Assembly (NCBI RefSeq): GCF_037392515.1
Contig: NC_090288.1
Coordinates: 14,365,969 to 14,429,968 of the forward strand
From: Haliotis asinina
Taxonomy: Eukaryota; Mollusca; Gastropoda; Lepetellida; Haliotidae
Reading direction: 5' to 3'
Length of the DNA: 64,000 bases
This document shows positions 25,301 to 35,117 of this stretch, piece by piece; the first letter of the stretch is position 1; the number at the start of each line of letters is the position of its first letter. The translations under genes were made by a program, and so were the position numbers. The notes beneath the pieces were generated by a model, which searched no databases, was not told the DNA's origin, and saw nothing but the letters and a program-made list of their open reading frames with translations.

Positions 25301-27848
25301 TAATGCACATGCTGCACACACTGTCATGCTAGAGATACTGTTTTCAGCAAGCTGAAAGCTGACTGCTTAATAGTCTGAGCACACATCTGATTCCCTCTTA
25401 CAGGGACCACACTTTTTTAAAAATAGCTACTTATCATGCTGTTAAGATCCACTTTCATCTTAGTGAATTGAATCATATCCCCAATTCATTAACTTAGTGA
25501 CAGCTATACGTATATACACAGTACAGGAATACAGTCTTTACAAAATCAATAAGTCTTGACAAAGATTGATAGATGGTCATTCAATTTGAATTACATAATT
25601 CTGGCTTTTATCTAGAGAAATACTATCTCTCAGTAAATATCAGTGATTTCCTTTCGAAAATGTTGCATACTTACTTTTTTGTGTGCCCTGGAAAATACCT
25701 GATGTATTTGTTGTCGTGTAACGATAAATACCGTATGGTATCTGAAACAAAAAATTTCTTATCTATACATGGTGGATAAAGTACATTTAATTCACAGTGT
25801 GGAACACATAAGCATACACAAGCATTTCATAAGCCCAGCTTGTCAAACACTGCAGTGTAAACAGTGTACATATGTTTGCTTCACCATACTCCAGAATATT
25901 CATTCTATCAACATTCTGAGTCTGTAATGTTGCCGAACAAATAATAGTCAACAGATTGATGTTGTGAGCAATAACCTATGCCATCAGGATACCAAATTTT
26001 CCAAAAATATTTAACAAATGTATTTTAAGTTTTCCATTCTAAATACCCTGGTTACATTGGGCTCAGCCTGACCACCATATTTTTATGAACTCTTACAATC
26101 AGTACAGGTTTCTAAGGACTTGTACTCTAGTACCAAATCCCATGGTAACTTCAGTACTGCAACAGCCAAATCTTTTCATGGGTTCAATTTCTTTTAAAAG
26201 CCACTTGCCACTGGGCAAGTGACCTGTAGAAAGTAACTTGTCTTGACTAATTTTCCACTTACCCTGATTTTTACGACTTAATCACGATGATGTAATTATG
26301 ACAGAATAAGTTAACATGTTATTGGATGTTAATGTTTACTGGACTATTCATCAAGAAGTGATAAATAGCAAAGAAAGATAACTCTACTATATAAACATTG
26401 CAAAACTTCATAGCTACATTATGCACAGATATGACATGAAATTCAACAATATTTGCAGTTTGAAACTGTGGAAATTATCTGGTAGCCAACAGACAAAGAA
26501 GACACCATTATTTGACTGCACAAAATGAAAACTGATTTGTCCCGGACTTTGAGCAATGGGATTTTTGCATCCCTGCTTTTAAGTGATAACTCTTCAAGAT
26601 TATAATTACACGTTCCTCATACTCTTTATCCTTCACCCTTTATATCTAACCCACAAAAATGCTTCAATCTTTATCATCCCTTAAATTTCAAATCATATCA
26701 CCTGAATAAATTCCTTATATTCATATTGACTACACCAGCCAGAATACTTTCCAACTTCTATGGTGTTACTTACCATCGATTTTGGTTGAACAGTGCAAAG
26801 CTGTGTTGACTGCATGGGTATAGCGTATCAAGTCCACTCCATATTTTTTGCTGTTCAAGGTCCTTTTAGGTCTGAAATGGAAAAAACGTCCTTATTAATT
26901 TGTTTTGGGGAGTAGGTGGTGCAGCCTGATAAGCTGCTACAGCACCTAACAATGCTTCTTTTTGTGCGTAGTTGAAATTAAACTGAACTGACATTATGAC
27001 TGTCTTTCAAACACGCTTGTACACTCATACTTGTGTTGTAGCCAATACAATATAAAAACCATAACTATTTGAGCATGCTGTTTGGAAACAGCAGTTCATA
27101 AGAGTACATTGTTTTCATTGCCATCTTCATAAATAAATGCATGCTTATGCCTGTTCAAACTGGGTATTTAACCAAACATTATCATCACATAAACGAATTA
27201 CACTGAGGCCAGTACACAAATTCAATCCAACGAAACCGCAAGGGCCAATATTCATAACATTTTTTGTAAATAGGTCACAATAGATTCACTGCGACTTCTT
27301 TCGTATAATCCACCAGTCACTACATCCAACTAAACTTAATTTTAATGCAATTAAAGGACAGTGTTTTGACATTAGATTGGTGTGTAATGGGATACATATT
27401 GATGAGAACCATTGAATGTTAGTGTTGAAATCGGTCTTCCGCCAGTAAGGTCATGTGAATATTTCGTTTTAGAATCTTGCAAGTACGCCTGAAAGACTCT
27501 TAATGCATGCACAAACATCGCCTGTCTTATTCGTCTTTGAAATATGTGTTCGTTGGGAATATAAGCGTTACTAAATGTCCACTGTTAACGTGCCATAATG
27601 GGGAATAACATGTAAATAAGTGTGTCAATGAATAGACTATTGTTTTGTCTCGGGGAGAGCCGGTGTCAATTTGCAGTCTTCACTTACGTTCCGTTTAAGC
27701 AATCATATATGACAATAGAATCATCTTCACTGCTTGTTATTATTGTTTCGCCATTGACAGCGAAATCTACACTATTTATTCTATCCGTATTCTCTCTGAA
27801 TATCTTAGCTACTTTGAAATTTATGACTGTACGATCAGAGAGCTTCAT
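16356..27848 (-). CDS. WDR82: WDR82, WD40-repeat protein (9 coding exons, 313 aa)
   Basis: WDR82 homologue. In animals this nuclear WD40 beta-propeller protein recruits the SET1A/B (COMPASS) histone H3K4 methyltransferases to RNA polymerase II phosphorylated on CTD Ser5, and is also part of the PTW/PP1 phosphatase complex (family knowledge). The coding exons are 27688-27848, 26774-26871, 25675-25741, 23343-23442, 21729-21845, 19066-19221, 18357-18426, 17532-17674 and 16356-16385. Their lengths sum to 942 nt (313 codons plus stop), every junction is GT/AG on the minus strand, and phases agree throughout. Recognisable blocks include MKLSDRTV at the start, [41 protein letters not shown] and the C-terminal AFWLPLTDD. 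Length equals the vertebrate protein. Introns carry many SINEs, a palindrome and a DNA transposon remnant. Start codon chosen by match to the family N-terminus. Confidence 0.96.
16447..16665 (-). mobile_element. SINE family B, internal deletion near tail
   Basis: CAGACAATCCAGTGATGAAC through TTCTACCCCAGGACCTTCAC; the stretch with GGCGGCAGTCTG is missing while a GAGTGAG end remains. Lies upstream of the final WDR82 exon, in the last intron. Confidence 0.82.
16730..16980 (-). mobile_element. SINE family B, near full length
   Basis: From GTGAGCGAGTTTAGG through TTCATGGTCAC; in WDR82 last intron. Confidence 0.82.
17532..17674 (-). CDS. WDR82: WDR82 coding exon 8
   Basis: Residues 257-304: [16 protein letters not shown], then [15 protein letters not shown]. 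Acceptor GTGGCAG, donor GTGAGT directly after the ATG codon of the TNM motif. Confidence 0.95.
17711..17937 (-). mobile_element. SINE family B copy
   Basis: GGCAGTCTGTAAATAATTGA through CTTCACGGGTCC; in the intron between WDR82 exons 7 and 8. Confidence 0.82.
18357..18426 (-). CDS. WDR82: WDR82 coding exon 7
   Basis: Residues 234-256 plus one base. Encodes [15 protein letters not shown], matching the family LEASFTPDSQ block. Acceptor TTTCAG, donor GTAGGT. Confidence 0.94.
18697..18902 (-). mobile_element. SINE family B, worn copy
   Basis: GGCTTAGTTTTATGCCACAC through ACCCAGATCTGCACTGGTCC; in WDR82 intron 6. Confidence 0.7.
19066..19221 (-). CDS. WDR82: WDR82 coding exon 6
   Basis: Residues 182-233, phase 0 at both ends. 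Encodes the near-invariant [11 protein letters not shown] and LRLIDSF blocks. Acceptor TTCCAG, donor GTAAGT. Confidence 0.95.
19329..19367. repeat. (TA)n tract
   Basis: Alternating TA with one interruption, 14 bp before the palindrome. Confidence 0.9.
19381..19450. repeat. Perfect 70-bp palindrome
   Basis: Arms start GAAGCTCGAGTGAGTGTATA, continue TGCCCAATATA and meet at a TA-rich centre with no spacer. Every base pairs with its partner. In WDR82 intron 5. Confidence 0.95.
19838..20098. mobile_element. Two worn SINE family B fragments, opposite orientation
   Basis: 19838-20042 is a minus-strand copy (CACGCCACACTAAGTAGTAT through CACGATCTTGTCTGGTCC). 20030-20098 is a plus-strand tail (TCTGGTCCAGACTTGATTGT, GGTGGAATATTGCTGAGTGC). 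Confidence 0.6.
20111..20300 (-). mobile_element. SINE family B, worn copy
   Basis: GAGTGATTTTAGTCTTACTC through ACCAGGATCTTTATG, in WDR82 intron 5. Confidence 0.65.
20495..20690 (-). mobile_element. SINE family B, worn copy
   Basis: GGCAGCAGTCTGTAAATAAT, GTCAACCAAGTCAGAGAGCC, CAAGCATGGGTTGCTGAAGA; in WDR82 intron 5. Confidence 0.72.
21729..21845 (-). CDS. WDR82: WDR82 coding exon 5
   Basis: Residues 143-181, both ends in phase 0. Encodes [15 protein letters not shown] and [11 protein letters not shown]. Acceptor TTTCAG, donor GTGAGA. Confidence 0.95.
21990..22112 (-). mobile_element. Degenerate SINE family A copy
   Basis: GCAATATTCCAGC tail word, TGTACCCATGTAGGGAATCA, CAAACTCGGGCCTTCAATGT; head worn. 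Confidence 0.6.
22404..22669 (-). mobile_element. Full-length SINE family B with 15-bp target-site duplications
   Basis: Best-preserved family B copy: GAGTGAG tail, CAATATTCCAGCCATATGGC, CTGCGCAATGTGGAACC, GATCCCGTTAGTCGC, head CTACCCCGGACCTTCACGGG. Perfect flanking repeats CTTACACATATGAGT at 22389-22403 and 22670-22684. In WDR82 intron 4. Confidence 0.93.
23343..23442 (-). CDS. WDR82: WDR82 coding exon 4
   Basis: Residues 109-142, with [20 protein letters not shown], the best WD dipeptide repeat of the protein. Acceptor TTTCAG, donor GTAGGT. Confidence 0.95.
24166..25114. mobile_element. Pogo/Tigger-like DNA transposon remnant (non-autonomous)
   Basis: Left end CAGTCGAACTCTGTCTACTC with ATCCGGAAACC; right end read inward CATAAATCGAACCCCGTTTA, TCCGCACATTTTGG. 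Such TIRs (CAGTCGAACC...TATCCGGA) are typical of pogo-type Tc1/mariner elements, flanked by TA. About 950 bp with no transposase frame. An internal hairpin lies at 24224-24258. Confidence 0.68.
25675..25741 (-). CDS. WDR82: WDR82 coding exon 3
   Basis: Short 67-nt exon for residues 87-108, encoding [20 protein letters not shown]. Acceptor TTTCAG, donor GTAAGT. Confidence 0.95.
26185..26578 (-). repeat. ~400-bp dispersed repeat, copy 2 (in WDR82 intron 2)
   Basis: Reverse-complement match along nearly its whole length to 14080-14475, moderately diverged. Lies in the intron between WDR82 exons 2 and 3. Confidence 0.8.
26774..26871 (-). CDS. WDR82: WDR82 coding exon 2
   Basis: Residues 54-86, plus one base of codon 87. 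Acceptor TTTCAG before 26871, donor GGTAAGT after 26774. Encodes [19 protein letters not shown], closely matching the family. Confidence 0.95.
27688..27848 (-). CDS. WDR82: WDR82 coding exon 1
   Basis: Residues 1-53 plus two bases of codon 54. ATG at 27848-27846; donor GTAAGT follows 27688. Contains the N-terminal [10 protein letters not shown] block and the first WD-like strand set ([11 protein letters not shown]). Confidence 0.95.
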
Positions 27849-28080
27849 TTTTCCGAGGTAGCATGGCGGGCTACTAATAAGTGCGAACCTGTCCTGTCAA
27901 TACGTAAATAGGTCATAAAAATAAATGTCAGTGTGAATTTGGTTCCTAATTTTTCAGTTGATTTTTATTACAGTTTTAGAGGAAACTAACGAGATTATTG
28001 AATTGTTTTTCAATATTAATGTTTCGTTCCTCTGCGGAGTTATCATTTTTTCCATTCGACACACACTCAACAGTATGATA

Positions 28081-28290
28081 GATCTCTCGGATTATATGTT
28101 CTCACGGAAACATCCGAGAGGAACAGTATTTGCAACTCGTTTATCCATTCACATTGTGGAAGCATATGGTTGAACGGAGTATCAGCGATAACTTCCGAGT
28201 TGCAGACGACGACGACTATGTCCGTGTTGACAGCCTCAGTGGCGATGTTCTCACATTTGAAGAGATCCTGATCATCATGACCGCCTGCTT
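28081..28290 (+). CDS. Possible lone exon, faint AMP-binding ligase resemblance
   Basis: An open stretch ending in a good donor (GTAAGT at 28291). The frame with ATG at 28166 reads MVERSISDNFRVADDDDYVR, then VDSLSGDVLTFEEILIIMTA. The second part recalls the N-terminal 'vDg.tG..lTf.el' block of acyl-CoA ligase/4CL-type AMP-binding enzymes, and PFTLWKHM just upstream would also fit. It is divergently placed, about 320 bp from the WDR82 start codon to this ATG. No further exon with the family's TSGTTG-type motif was found in the following 14 kb. It could be a first exon with a long intron, a relic, or chance. Confidence 0.28.
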
Positions 28291-29041
28291 GTAAGTCAGC
28301 CGTCACCTTTTGTTGGTTCGGGTAATTTTACTATATAGTCTGAGTTCCAAAGCCAGGGCAGGCAAAGTTAAGCGCATACTTGACACACTGACATTGAAAA
28401 TTACGAAACCATAACATTTTATTTATAAATGCTTTATTATTTAGGCAAGATTACACTTTACATGGTTTGAGAAAACTTTCTTTGGCCTCTATGTGAAATC
28501 GGCCATGTTGTATTTCAACTCGTTCTCTAGAGACGTAATGCCTCACCTTGACATTGTCATTGTAGACCTCGCTGATCCTAAAAGACGAGTGATTGCCACC
28601 CGCTACTAATCCACAGGGTACACATCTTTCCCACATGATCAGGGTGCACTTATTCATTGGGACATTTTAGGATTTCATGTATGTGTGTGTGAGTGCGTAC
28701 GGGCGGGCCGGCGCATGTGCATTCAGAGTTGGGTATGGGGTCTATTTGCCTCATATACATCATGCTCATACTTTGGCTTGCAGACTGGTTCGTAGACGTG
28801 GAAATCCGGTGGATTCGTAGACGTTTGTAAATGATGTTAGTAAATGTTAGATTGGTATTATTAGTAATCATGACATTAGTGCAAATGAAAGTGTTTGAGT
28901 TTGGTGAAATAAAACAATATATTAGGTAAGTATGATCAGTGTTTTAAAAAAACCCACGATGAGCGGCATGCAAATGATAATAAACTCTGAATTTTCTTAA
29001 ATAAAAAGCAAAATACATAATGTGGAGAAGAAGGATATAGA

Positions 29042-29430
29042 GTGGGTTGGTCACCGACAAATAATTAACAACACACTTGAATATACACACAGTATTTCAC
29101 AATCAAAACAACTCACTATTTCCTATTTAACATTCACAACCACAGAATTGATCAACATTCAGCTATACAGACACAAGCCCAGAAGTAGCAGTGACGAAGG
29201 TGGGTGGGTCACCGCCACAGTAATTAACAAATCGCAATCAAAACAACTCACTAGTTGCTAATTAACATTCACAACAACTAAGTGCTTCACTTTTATTACG
29301 CCACTTAACACAACGTGACATTTTTACGGGCTAATATTCGTTCCTTCTTCAATCACACTTTTTATGTGACATTTTTTACAGGCTTATATTCAATAATTCC
29401 TTCTTCAGTCACACCTTTTATGTCTTCAGA
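29042..29430 (+). repeat. Two adjacent imperfect tandem duplications
   Basis: CAATCAAAACAACTCACTA and flanks occur at about 29101 and 29236; GTGACATTTTT...TTCCTTCTTCAATCACAC occurs at about 29315 and 29368. Confidence 0.65.
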
Positions 29431-30085
29431 TGTTCCAAGTTTCATATCGCTGAAAGAGAGCATAGCATTGTATCACTGTATACAAAACAAAAAAATCTTC
29501 ACAATACATGTCAAATGGTTTATCAAAATTAATATGCTTGCAGAATAATATTATTCAATTATTTATACAAGTCTACAAAATCACCGTCTGCGAAACAGTC
29601 TGGGTTACGAAATCATCGCGTCTACGAACTGGTTCAGTCTACGAAAACACGGTCTCCCGATACTTTACATGGGGAAAAGAAGTGGGAAGAAGAGCAGTTG
29701 CTAGACCCCTGTCCCAAATCTTGCAGTGTTGAAAGAAAGTAATGTTGGTTTGTTAAACAACTTATACATTTTGCTGACAAACGTTATAACAAATTTCTGC
29801 ATGGTTGATATGTTTTTCTTATTTAGTTTGGTTTAGTTTGAGTCATTTATGACTACTTCTTTTTGAGTTAGTTCATTGGGGAGATTTTGACTCAAATGGA
29901 CTGTAAAACAATGCTGTAATGTTTTCCAATATGTTCAGAACATACGGAGGTGACACTGGTTTTCTCACAACCTGGTACATGTTTGTGAGAAACCTCTAGA
30001 ATTCAGCACCACAATTTCTCATGAGGACGTTCCCAGCCGTAGGTCACATGTCAGTGAGACAGGCAACCAGTTTGTGAGAACCCGT

Positions 30086-30152
30086 CGGACGCGAACATGC
30101 GACCTTCGGATTGTTACCCCGACAGCTAACCAACTGAGATACGTCCCCATTG
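30086..30152 (-). mobile_element. tRNA-like SINE head of another family
   Basis: Minus strand: GTATCTCAGTTGGTTAGC (box A) and GGTCGCATGTTCGCGTCC (box B). The ends do not pair as an acceptor stem, so it is not called a functional tRNA. Confidence 0.5.
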
Positions 30153-30831
30153 TTGCACATTGTGCAAATTTAGCTAGTCGTTCCTGTGACGTCACGGAAA
30201 TGAATGGAAAGAGTCAAATTGGTTGCGGACAATTACGGAGGTTACGGGTAGACTTGGTGCCTCGTGCTTTCAATCTACTAATGGTTTCGGAATGGTCCCG
30301 ATATCATTTGGCACGATCGTCCTATTCCATAATCTACAAGATACCATGCTGTGTTGAATAAGCCGATATGGTTCGAACTGAAAACGGTTGTTGACGTCAG
30401 ACGTCAGACCTTGATTTCACGGTGTATGCATGAATGACGTGCTTGTATAAAAATCATTGTGTGCTTTCGTGACAGAAGAGAGTTGTAGGGAACCCATTAA
30501 AGATAATGTGGATCGCACTAAGGAATGTGTGAGACATGTGCATGTTTGGTGATGGCACCCTTAGAGGTCAGGAAGATTGTCCAGGGACGGAGGAGGAAAT
30601 AAACGCTGAAGATCAGGTTCGGAACGACTGGAGTCTTTCACCCCAGCTGTTCCTGTATAACCGTCTCAATTGGGTGGACATCTTCAGCTCTACTGGGAAA
30701 ATTGGGGATTCCTCAACGCCGACTATGTCATGAATATTCTGTGAGACGGCTGCAAGATTCCGCTGGAAGATACACTGCTGCTCACAAAACTACCAACTCC
30801 CATCATCTATGCAGACAATCAACTAGACAAG

Positions 30832-31290
30832 TTGACCAATGCTATAACACTGTTGCAGAAAGGACCGGTAGAAGTAATACAGCCACCGAGTCTAACGCCC
30901 GACTTTTACTCCCCAATCTTCTTAGTACCAAAGAAGAATTCCAGAGAGAAATTCCGACTCATTTACAACATGGAGGAATTCAACAAAAAGTTTCTACAGA
31001 AGCCAGAACATTTTAAGATGTTACATCTTTCTCAACTAAGACTCCTCATCCGACCTGCAGACTATCTAGCCAGCATAGATGCGTACCTGCATATCCCGAT
31101 TCATCGAGAATCCAGGAAATATCTGCGCTTCCTTTTCAACGGTCAGCACTACCAATGGACAGTCTTACCGTTTGGAATATCTTCAGCCACATGGCTATTT
31201 ACTCGGGTAAGTTCGAACCCATCGTCAACTATCTACACCTCAGGGGGCTACGCAGCGCTTTTTATCTGGACGACAGCATACAAGCGCATT
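30832..31290 (+). pseudogene. DIRS reverse transcriptase segment
   Basis: Encodes FYSPIFLVPKK, a shortened palm block (SIDAYLHIPIH, lacking the usual LKD before AY) and LPFGISSATWLFTRV; the YLDDS catalytic box follows in another frame near 31265. An 84-bp tandem duplication begins just after it. Confidence 0.82.
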
Positions 31291-31449
31291 AAGAGAAAAG
31301 TCAACTCAGACTACAGTGTGACTTCACAATCAGGCTACTAACACAATTGGGTTGGTTGGTAAATCAAGCGCATTAAGAGAAAAGTCAACTCAGACTACAG
31401 TGTGACTTCACAATTAGGCTACTAACACAATTGGGTTGGTTGGTAAATC
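31282..31449 (+). repeat. 84-bp tandem duplication inside the DIRS relic
   Basis: 31282-31365 is repeated at 31366-31449 with one difference (CAATCAGG versus CAATTAGG). Near identity shows the duplication happened late, after the element had begun to decay. Confidence 0.95.
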
Positions 31450-32511
31450 ACCTAAAGTCAGAACTGGAACCTCAACAAGATATCAAATTCTTCGGTATTC
31501 GTTTCATCACTACGTTGAATGAGATTGTAGTCCTGGAGGACTGGTGGGTCAAGATTCAAGAAATGATAATGCAAGCTCTACTTTCTCCTTTGACACTTCG
31601 ACAATGACAGATAGTTTGAAGCCCTTTCTGCTGTGGTGGTTTCGCCGATCGAATGTCTGCACAGGAACTTATATGTTAGAGCTGGTATTCAACAACCATC
31701 TCTATGTAGACGCATCTCTGCAAGGATGGGGGAACTCATCTAGGAAACAAGGAAGCAGCAGGAATCTGGAAAGCGGTCATTCATGCAACCTACCACTGGT
31801 CGATAGCACTGAGTGACAAGCTATTAATGATCCACACGGACAACTCTACAGTAGCCTTTTACATAAACAAACAAGGGTCAGCAAGATCACTATCTCTACT
31901 ACACATGACGTTTCAACTGTTCAACTTAGTCAACAGTCTGAATCTTCAAGTAAAAGTGTGTCACATACCAGGAGCCTGCAACATCATGGCAGATGCCCTA
32001 TCTCATCCACTTCATCCATCCCCAACAGAATGGATGTTGCATCGTTAAGCGTTTCAACTAATCAGTCAGACCCTCGGATCACTGCAAATAGACCTATTTG
32101 GAGCAAGTTTCAACAAACAAACAACAACCTTTGTATCACCAGTACCAGATTCCTTGGCCTGGGCAACAGACACACTCAGCATTCCGTGGGAAGGCTAAAC
32201 TCGTATGTGTTTCCCCCTCCAGTACTGCTACCGAAAATCATCGAGAAAATCAGCCAAACGAAGGGGTTATAACTTGATTTTGGTCAGGCCCTACTGGCCA
32301 ACGAGAGATTGGTTTCCAACACTTATAGAACAGTTAGGACAACCAGCACGACAATTACCAGAGTGGAAGAATCTTTTCATCCACCCCAACACAAAGCAGG
32401 CGTACGGCCAGCCATCTGTACTCCGTCTTCACATATGGACCATATTGAGGCCTGTTTGAAACACACAGGATATTCGGCCAGAGCAGCAGAAGCAGATTTT
32501 CAGCGAACAAG

Positions 32512-33440
32512 GTGACTCATCCTCAAATAGCAGATTATTTATGCCATTTACGTCATTCCCCGGGTCTGAAAGGCTCTACATTATCTACATACTTGGCAGC
32601 TCTCAGCTCAGTCATCACCATGGGAACAGGGACCAAAGTGACTAAAGTACCAGAGCTTCTTGCTTTTCTAGGCTCATTCAAGTTGGAAGATCAACAACAA
32701 AGATTTAGAGCTCCAGCGTGGGACCTAAATGTTGTACTCCAACATCTTACAAGTGATCTGTATGAACCACTCGATCGGACTTCAGTTGAAATGCTGACTC
32801 AAAATATGCTATTTTTACTTGCCTTGGCTACGGCTGCAAGAATGTCAGAAATACATGTTCTAGATTTTAATCGAACGAAGTTTGATAAAAGTCATCAAGA
32901 AACAGCTCATTTTGGTCTAAGATGGGATTTCATCGCAAAAATCAACTGCCAGGTCAGCCGGATAGACAGTTCTGTATTCCGGCCTTGTCTTCAATCTTGG
33001 AACCTCATGATACACAAGATATATCATAATGTCCAGTGAGAGCATTGAAGATACACATTGCACTTACCAAGTCTAGACGACAGCGGTTCAAGCGCCTATT
33101 TATCCCTATATCTACTGAGACACCTACAGGAGTATCCAGCAACACTATCTCAGTGTGGATCAGAGCTGTTAGACTGAGAGCATTCATAAAGCAGCAGGAT
33201 TAGGCCCTCCGCGAGCCCCTAACCCGCATGAAGTCAGAACCCTAGCTTCTACACTAGTGCTACATGGAAATTGCTCGCTATCTACTATGATGGAGGGCTG
33301 TTTTTTTAAGTCAAACACTGTGTTTGCCAACCATTACCTGCGAGACACAGCCATGGATGACATCACTGGCATTCATCAGTTTGGGCCACTTGTCGTCGCT
33401 CAGCAACTAACAGTTCCCCGAAGGCGCTGAGTTCACTCAC
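32512..33440 (+). pseudogene. DIRS tyrosine recombinase segment
   Basis: N-terminal SAM-like part LKGSTLSTYLAALSSV, then WDLNVVLQHLTSDLYEPL, LFLLALATAARMSEIHVLDF (arginine-containing box I), and, after frameshifts, PHEVRTLAS, LSTMMEGCFFKSNTVFANHY at 33195-33350, whose final tyrosine context corresponds to the catalytic end of the DIRS recombinase. Interrupted around 33039. Confidence 0.8.
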
Positions 33441-33866
33441 CCCATTTATCATGTGACTTGTGGAAACCAGACGCTCTGCGGAGTATAATGGTGGAAAGTC
33501 CATGCGCATGTCTTGAACAGACTAGCATGAGAGATTATGACCCTATACATGTAATGAAGATATTTGTACATGAAAAAGGGTCACAACTAGTCTCGATTGC
33601 TATATCTTGGCATTTAGTTGCATTAGAAACTAGCAGGACGCTAGTTACTTTTGATGTCATCACATGCCAGTCAACGATGCCTTCTACGTAATACAAGTTA
33701 GACTGGCTGTGATCCCCCCCAAAATCTACAATGAATATGAGAAATATAGGACCAAATTATCGCCATTACAAGATCCCATTAGGGGGGAAATTATTGGACG
33801 TAATTTGGAACAGCCAGCAGAATCCAGCGTGGTCTGACCCACCGCTGTTTCCGTTGGATTCTGTAA

Positions 33867-34223
33867 GCAATTAAGCACGAGTCAGGAAAAGGAAAAATAT
33901 GTAATTTTCTGAATAAAATTGATATTTTATACTTATCCTGACTCATATGAAAAAAGCCGTCCCAGCCGCCCCTCACAGACACACTGAATTCTTATATTCT
34001 CGTGTTGGGCAATTATAGGAGAGAGAGTATCATGGCTGATCAGCTGACCATGTGCACGAGAGGGGTTGCAATTCATGGGTGAGTGTGAATTTTACGTCCG
34101 CTTCTTTTAGAAGGGAGTTTCAAAGGATTTCAGGTGTTCCACTACCTTCACCAGGAGGAGGAGATAAGCAATTAAGCATGAGTCAGGATAAGTATAAAAT
34201 ATCAATTTTATTCTGAAAATTAC
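33867..34223. repeat. DIRS-type terminal inverted/direct repeat block
   Basis: 33900-33945 and 34176-34221 are inverted copies of each other over about 46 bp with two mismatches. In addition GCAATTAAGCACGAGTCAGG (33867-33886) recurs in direct orientation at 34168-34187 with one mismatch. DIRS elements carry inverted terminal repeats plus an internal complementary region at their right end, which fits this position right after the recombinase. A matching left end was not seen upstream of 30.6 kb. Confidence 0.7.
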
Positions 34224-34255
34224 ATTTTCAGCAATTCATACTTGTTGTAATTGGG

Positions 34256-34403
34256 TCGTCAGGCTCGCTTGGTTGGCACATGTCATTGTATCCTAGCTAC
34301 AAAGATCAATGCTTGAACTGTTGATCATTGGATTGTTTGATCCAGACACAATTATTTTAAGATAACCACAATCATATAGGTAGGCTGCTGCTCAGCGGTT
34401 GTT
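34256..34403 (+). mobile_element. SINE family B, worn copy
   Basis: GTCAGGCTCGCTTGGTTGGC, GAACTGTTGATCATTGGATT, then a worn end. Starts just after the DIRS terminal block. Confidence 0.65.
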
Positions 34404-34891
34404 AAGCAACAAACAGACAGACAAAGAAATAGACATTACTGGGGAATGTATCTGGTGTTTGATGTGAATAATTACCTGTTGTAATAACTTTAGTAAGTCA
34501 TAAGGGTCTAACTGGTCATCCTTGACACCAATTTAATTGAACTAACCACCAAGCAGGACATATTAAATCTTGGTAAGCTTGTGCTAAACCTTTCTTCACA
34601 ACTACTTGTGACTTGATAATTCATAATCAATTGTCTGCCTGTTTTCATTCAACAGGCACCATATTTGAAATGTAGGAGGGACAAAATTTCTCATCAAATG
34701 CTATCCATCACCAGAAAAAATACAACCAGCTCTACAGGTATAACACAGGAAAACATCAGTGCTGTTACGATTCGCTTGCATATACAGTGCATTGAACTGT
34801 ATCACTTCATGAATTCACTTTGTACAAATCAAATTTTTCCAATACTGTGAGACCACACAGAGTTCCATGTTACATACAAGTACTTATTGAA

Positions 34892-35117
34892 TACCTACCT
34901 ACCTACCTACCTACCTACCTACCTACCTACCTACCTACCTACCTACCTACCTACCTACCTACCTACCTACCTACCTACCTACCTACCTACCTACCTACCT
35001 ACCTACCTACCTACCTACCTACCTACCTACCTACCTACCTACCTACCTACCTACCTACCTACCTACCTACCAACCAACCAACCAACCAACCAACCAACCA
35101 ACCAACCAACCAACCAA
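34892..35117 (+). repeat. (TACC)n then (CCAA)n microsatellite
   Basis: About 44 perfect TACC units followed by about twelve CCAA units, inside the first satellite monomer. Confidence 0.97.

Larger units (their letters stand above)
30600..33440 (+). pseudogene. DIRS-type retrotransposon, decayed (RT, RNase H, tyrosine recombinase)
   Basis: Relic of a DIRS-order element, a retrotransposon that integrates with a tyrosine recombinase instead of a DDE integrase. In order: a leader ending GHLQLYWENWGFLN (30675-30715, spans a frameshift); reverse transcriptase with YSPIFLVPKK, RLIYNMEEFN, DAYLHIPIHRESRKYLRF, LPFGISSAT and the catalytic YLDD at about 31265; RNase H with HTDNSTVAFYINKQGS and HIPGACNIMADALSHP (31830-32005); then the recombinase (from 32512). 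At least five frameshifts or stops interrupt it, so it is not active. GC content is higher than in flanking DNA. Confidence 0.85.
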
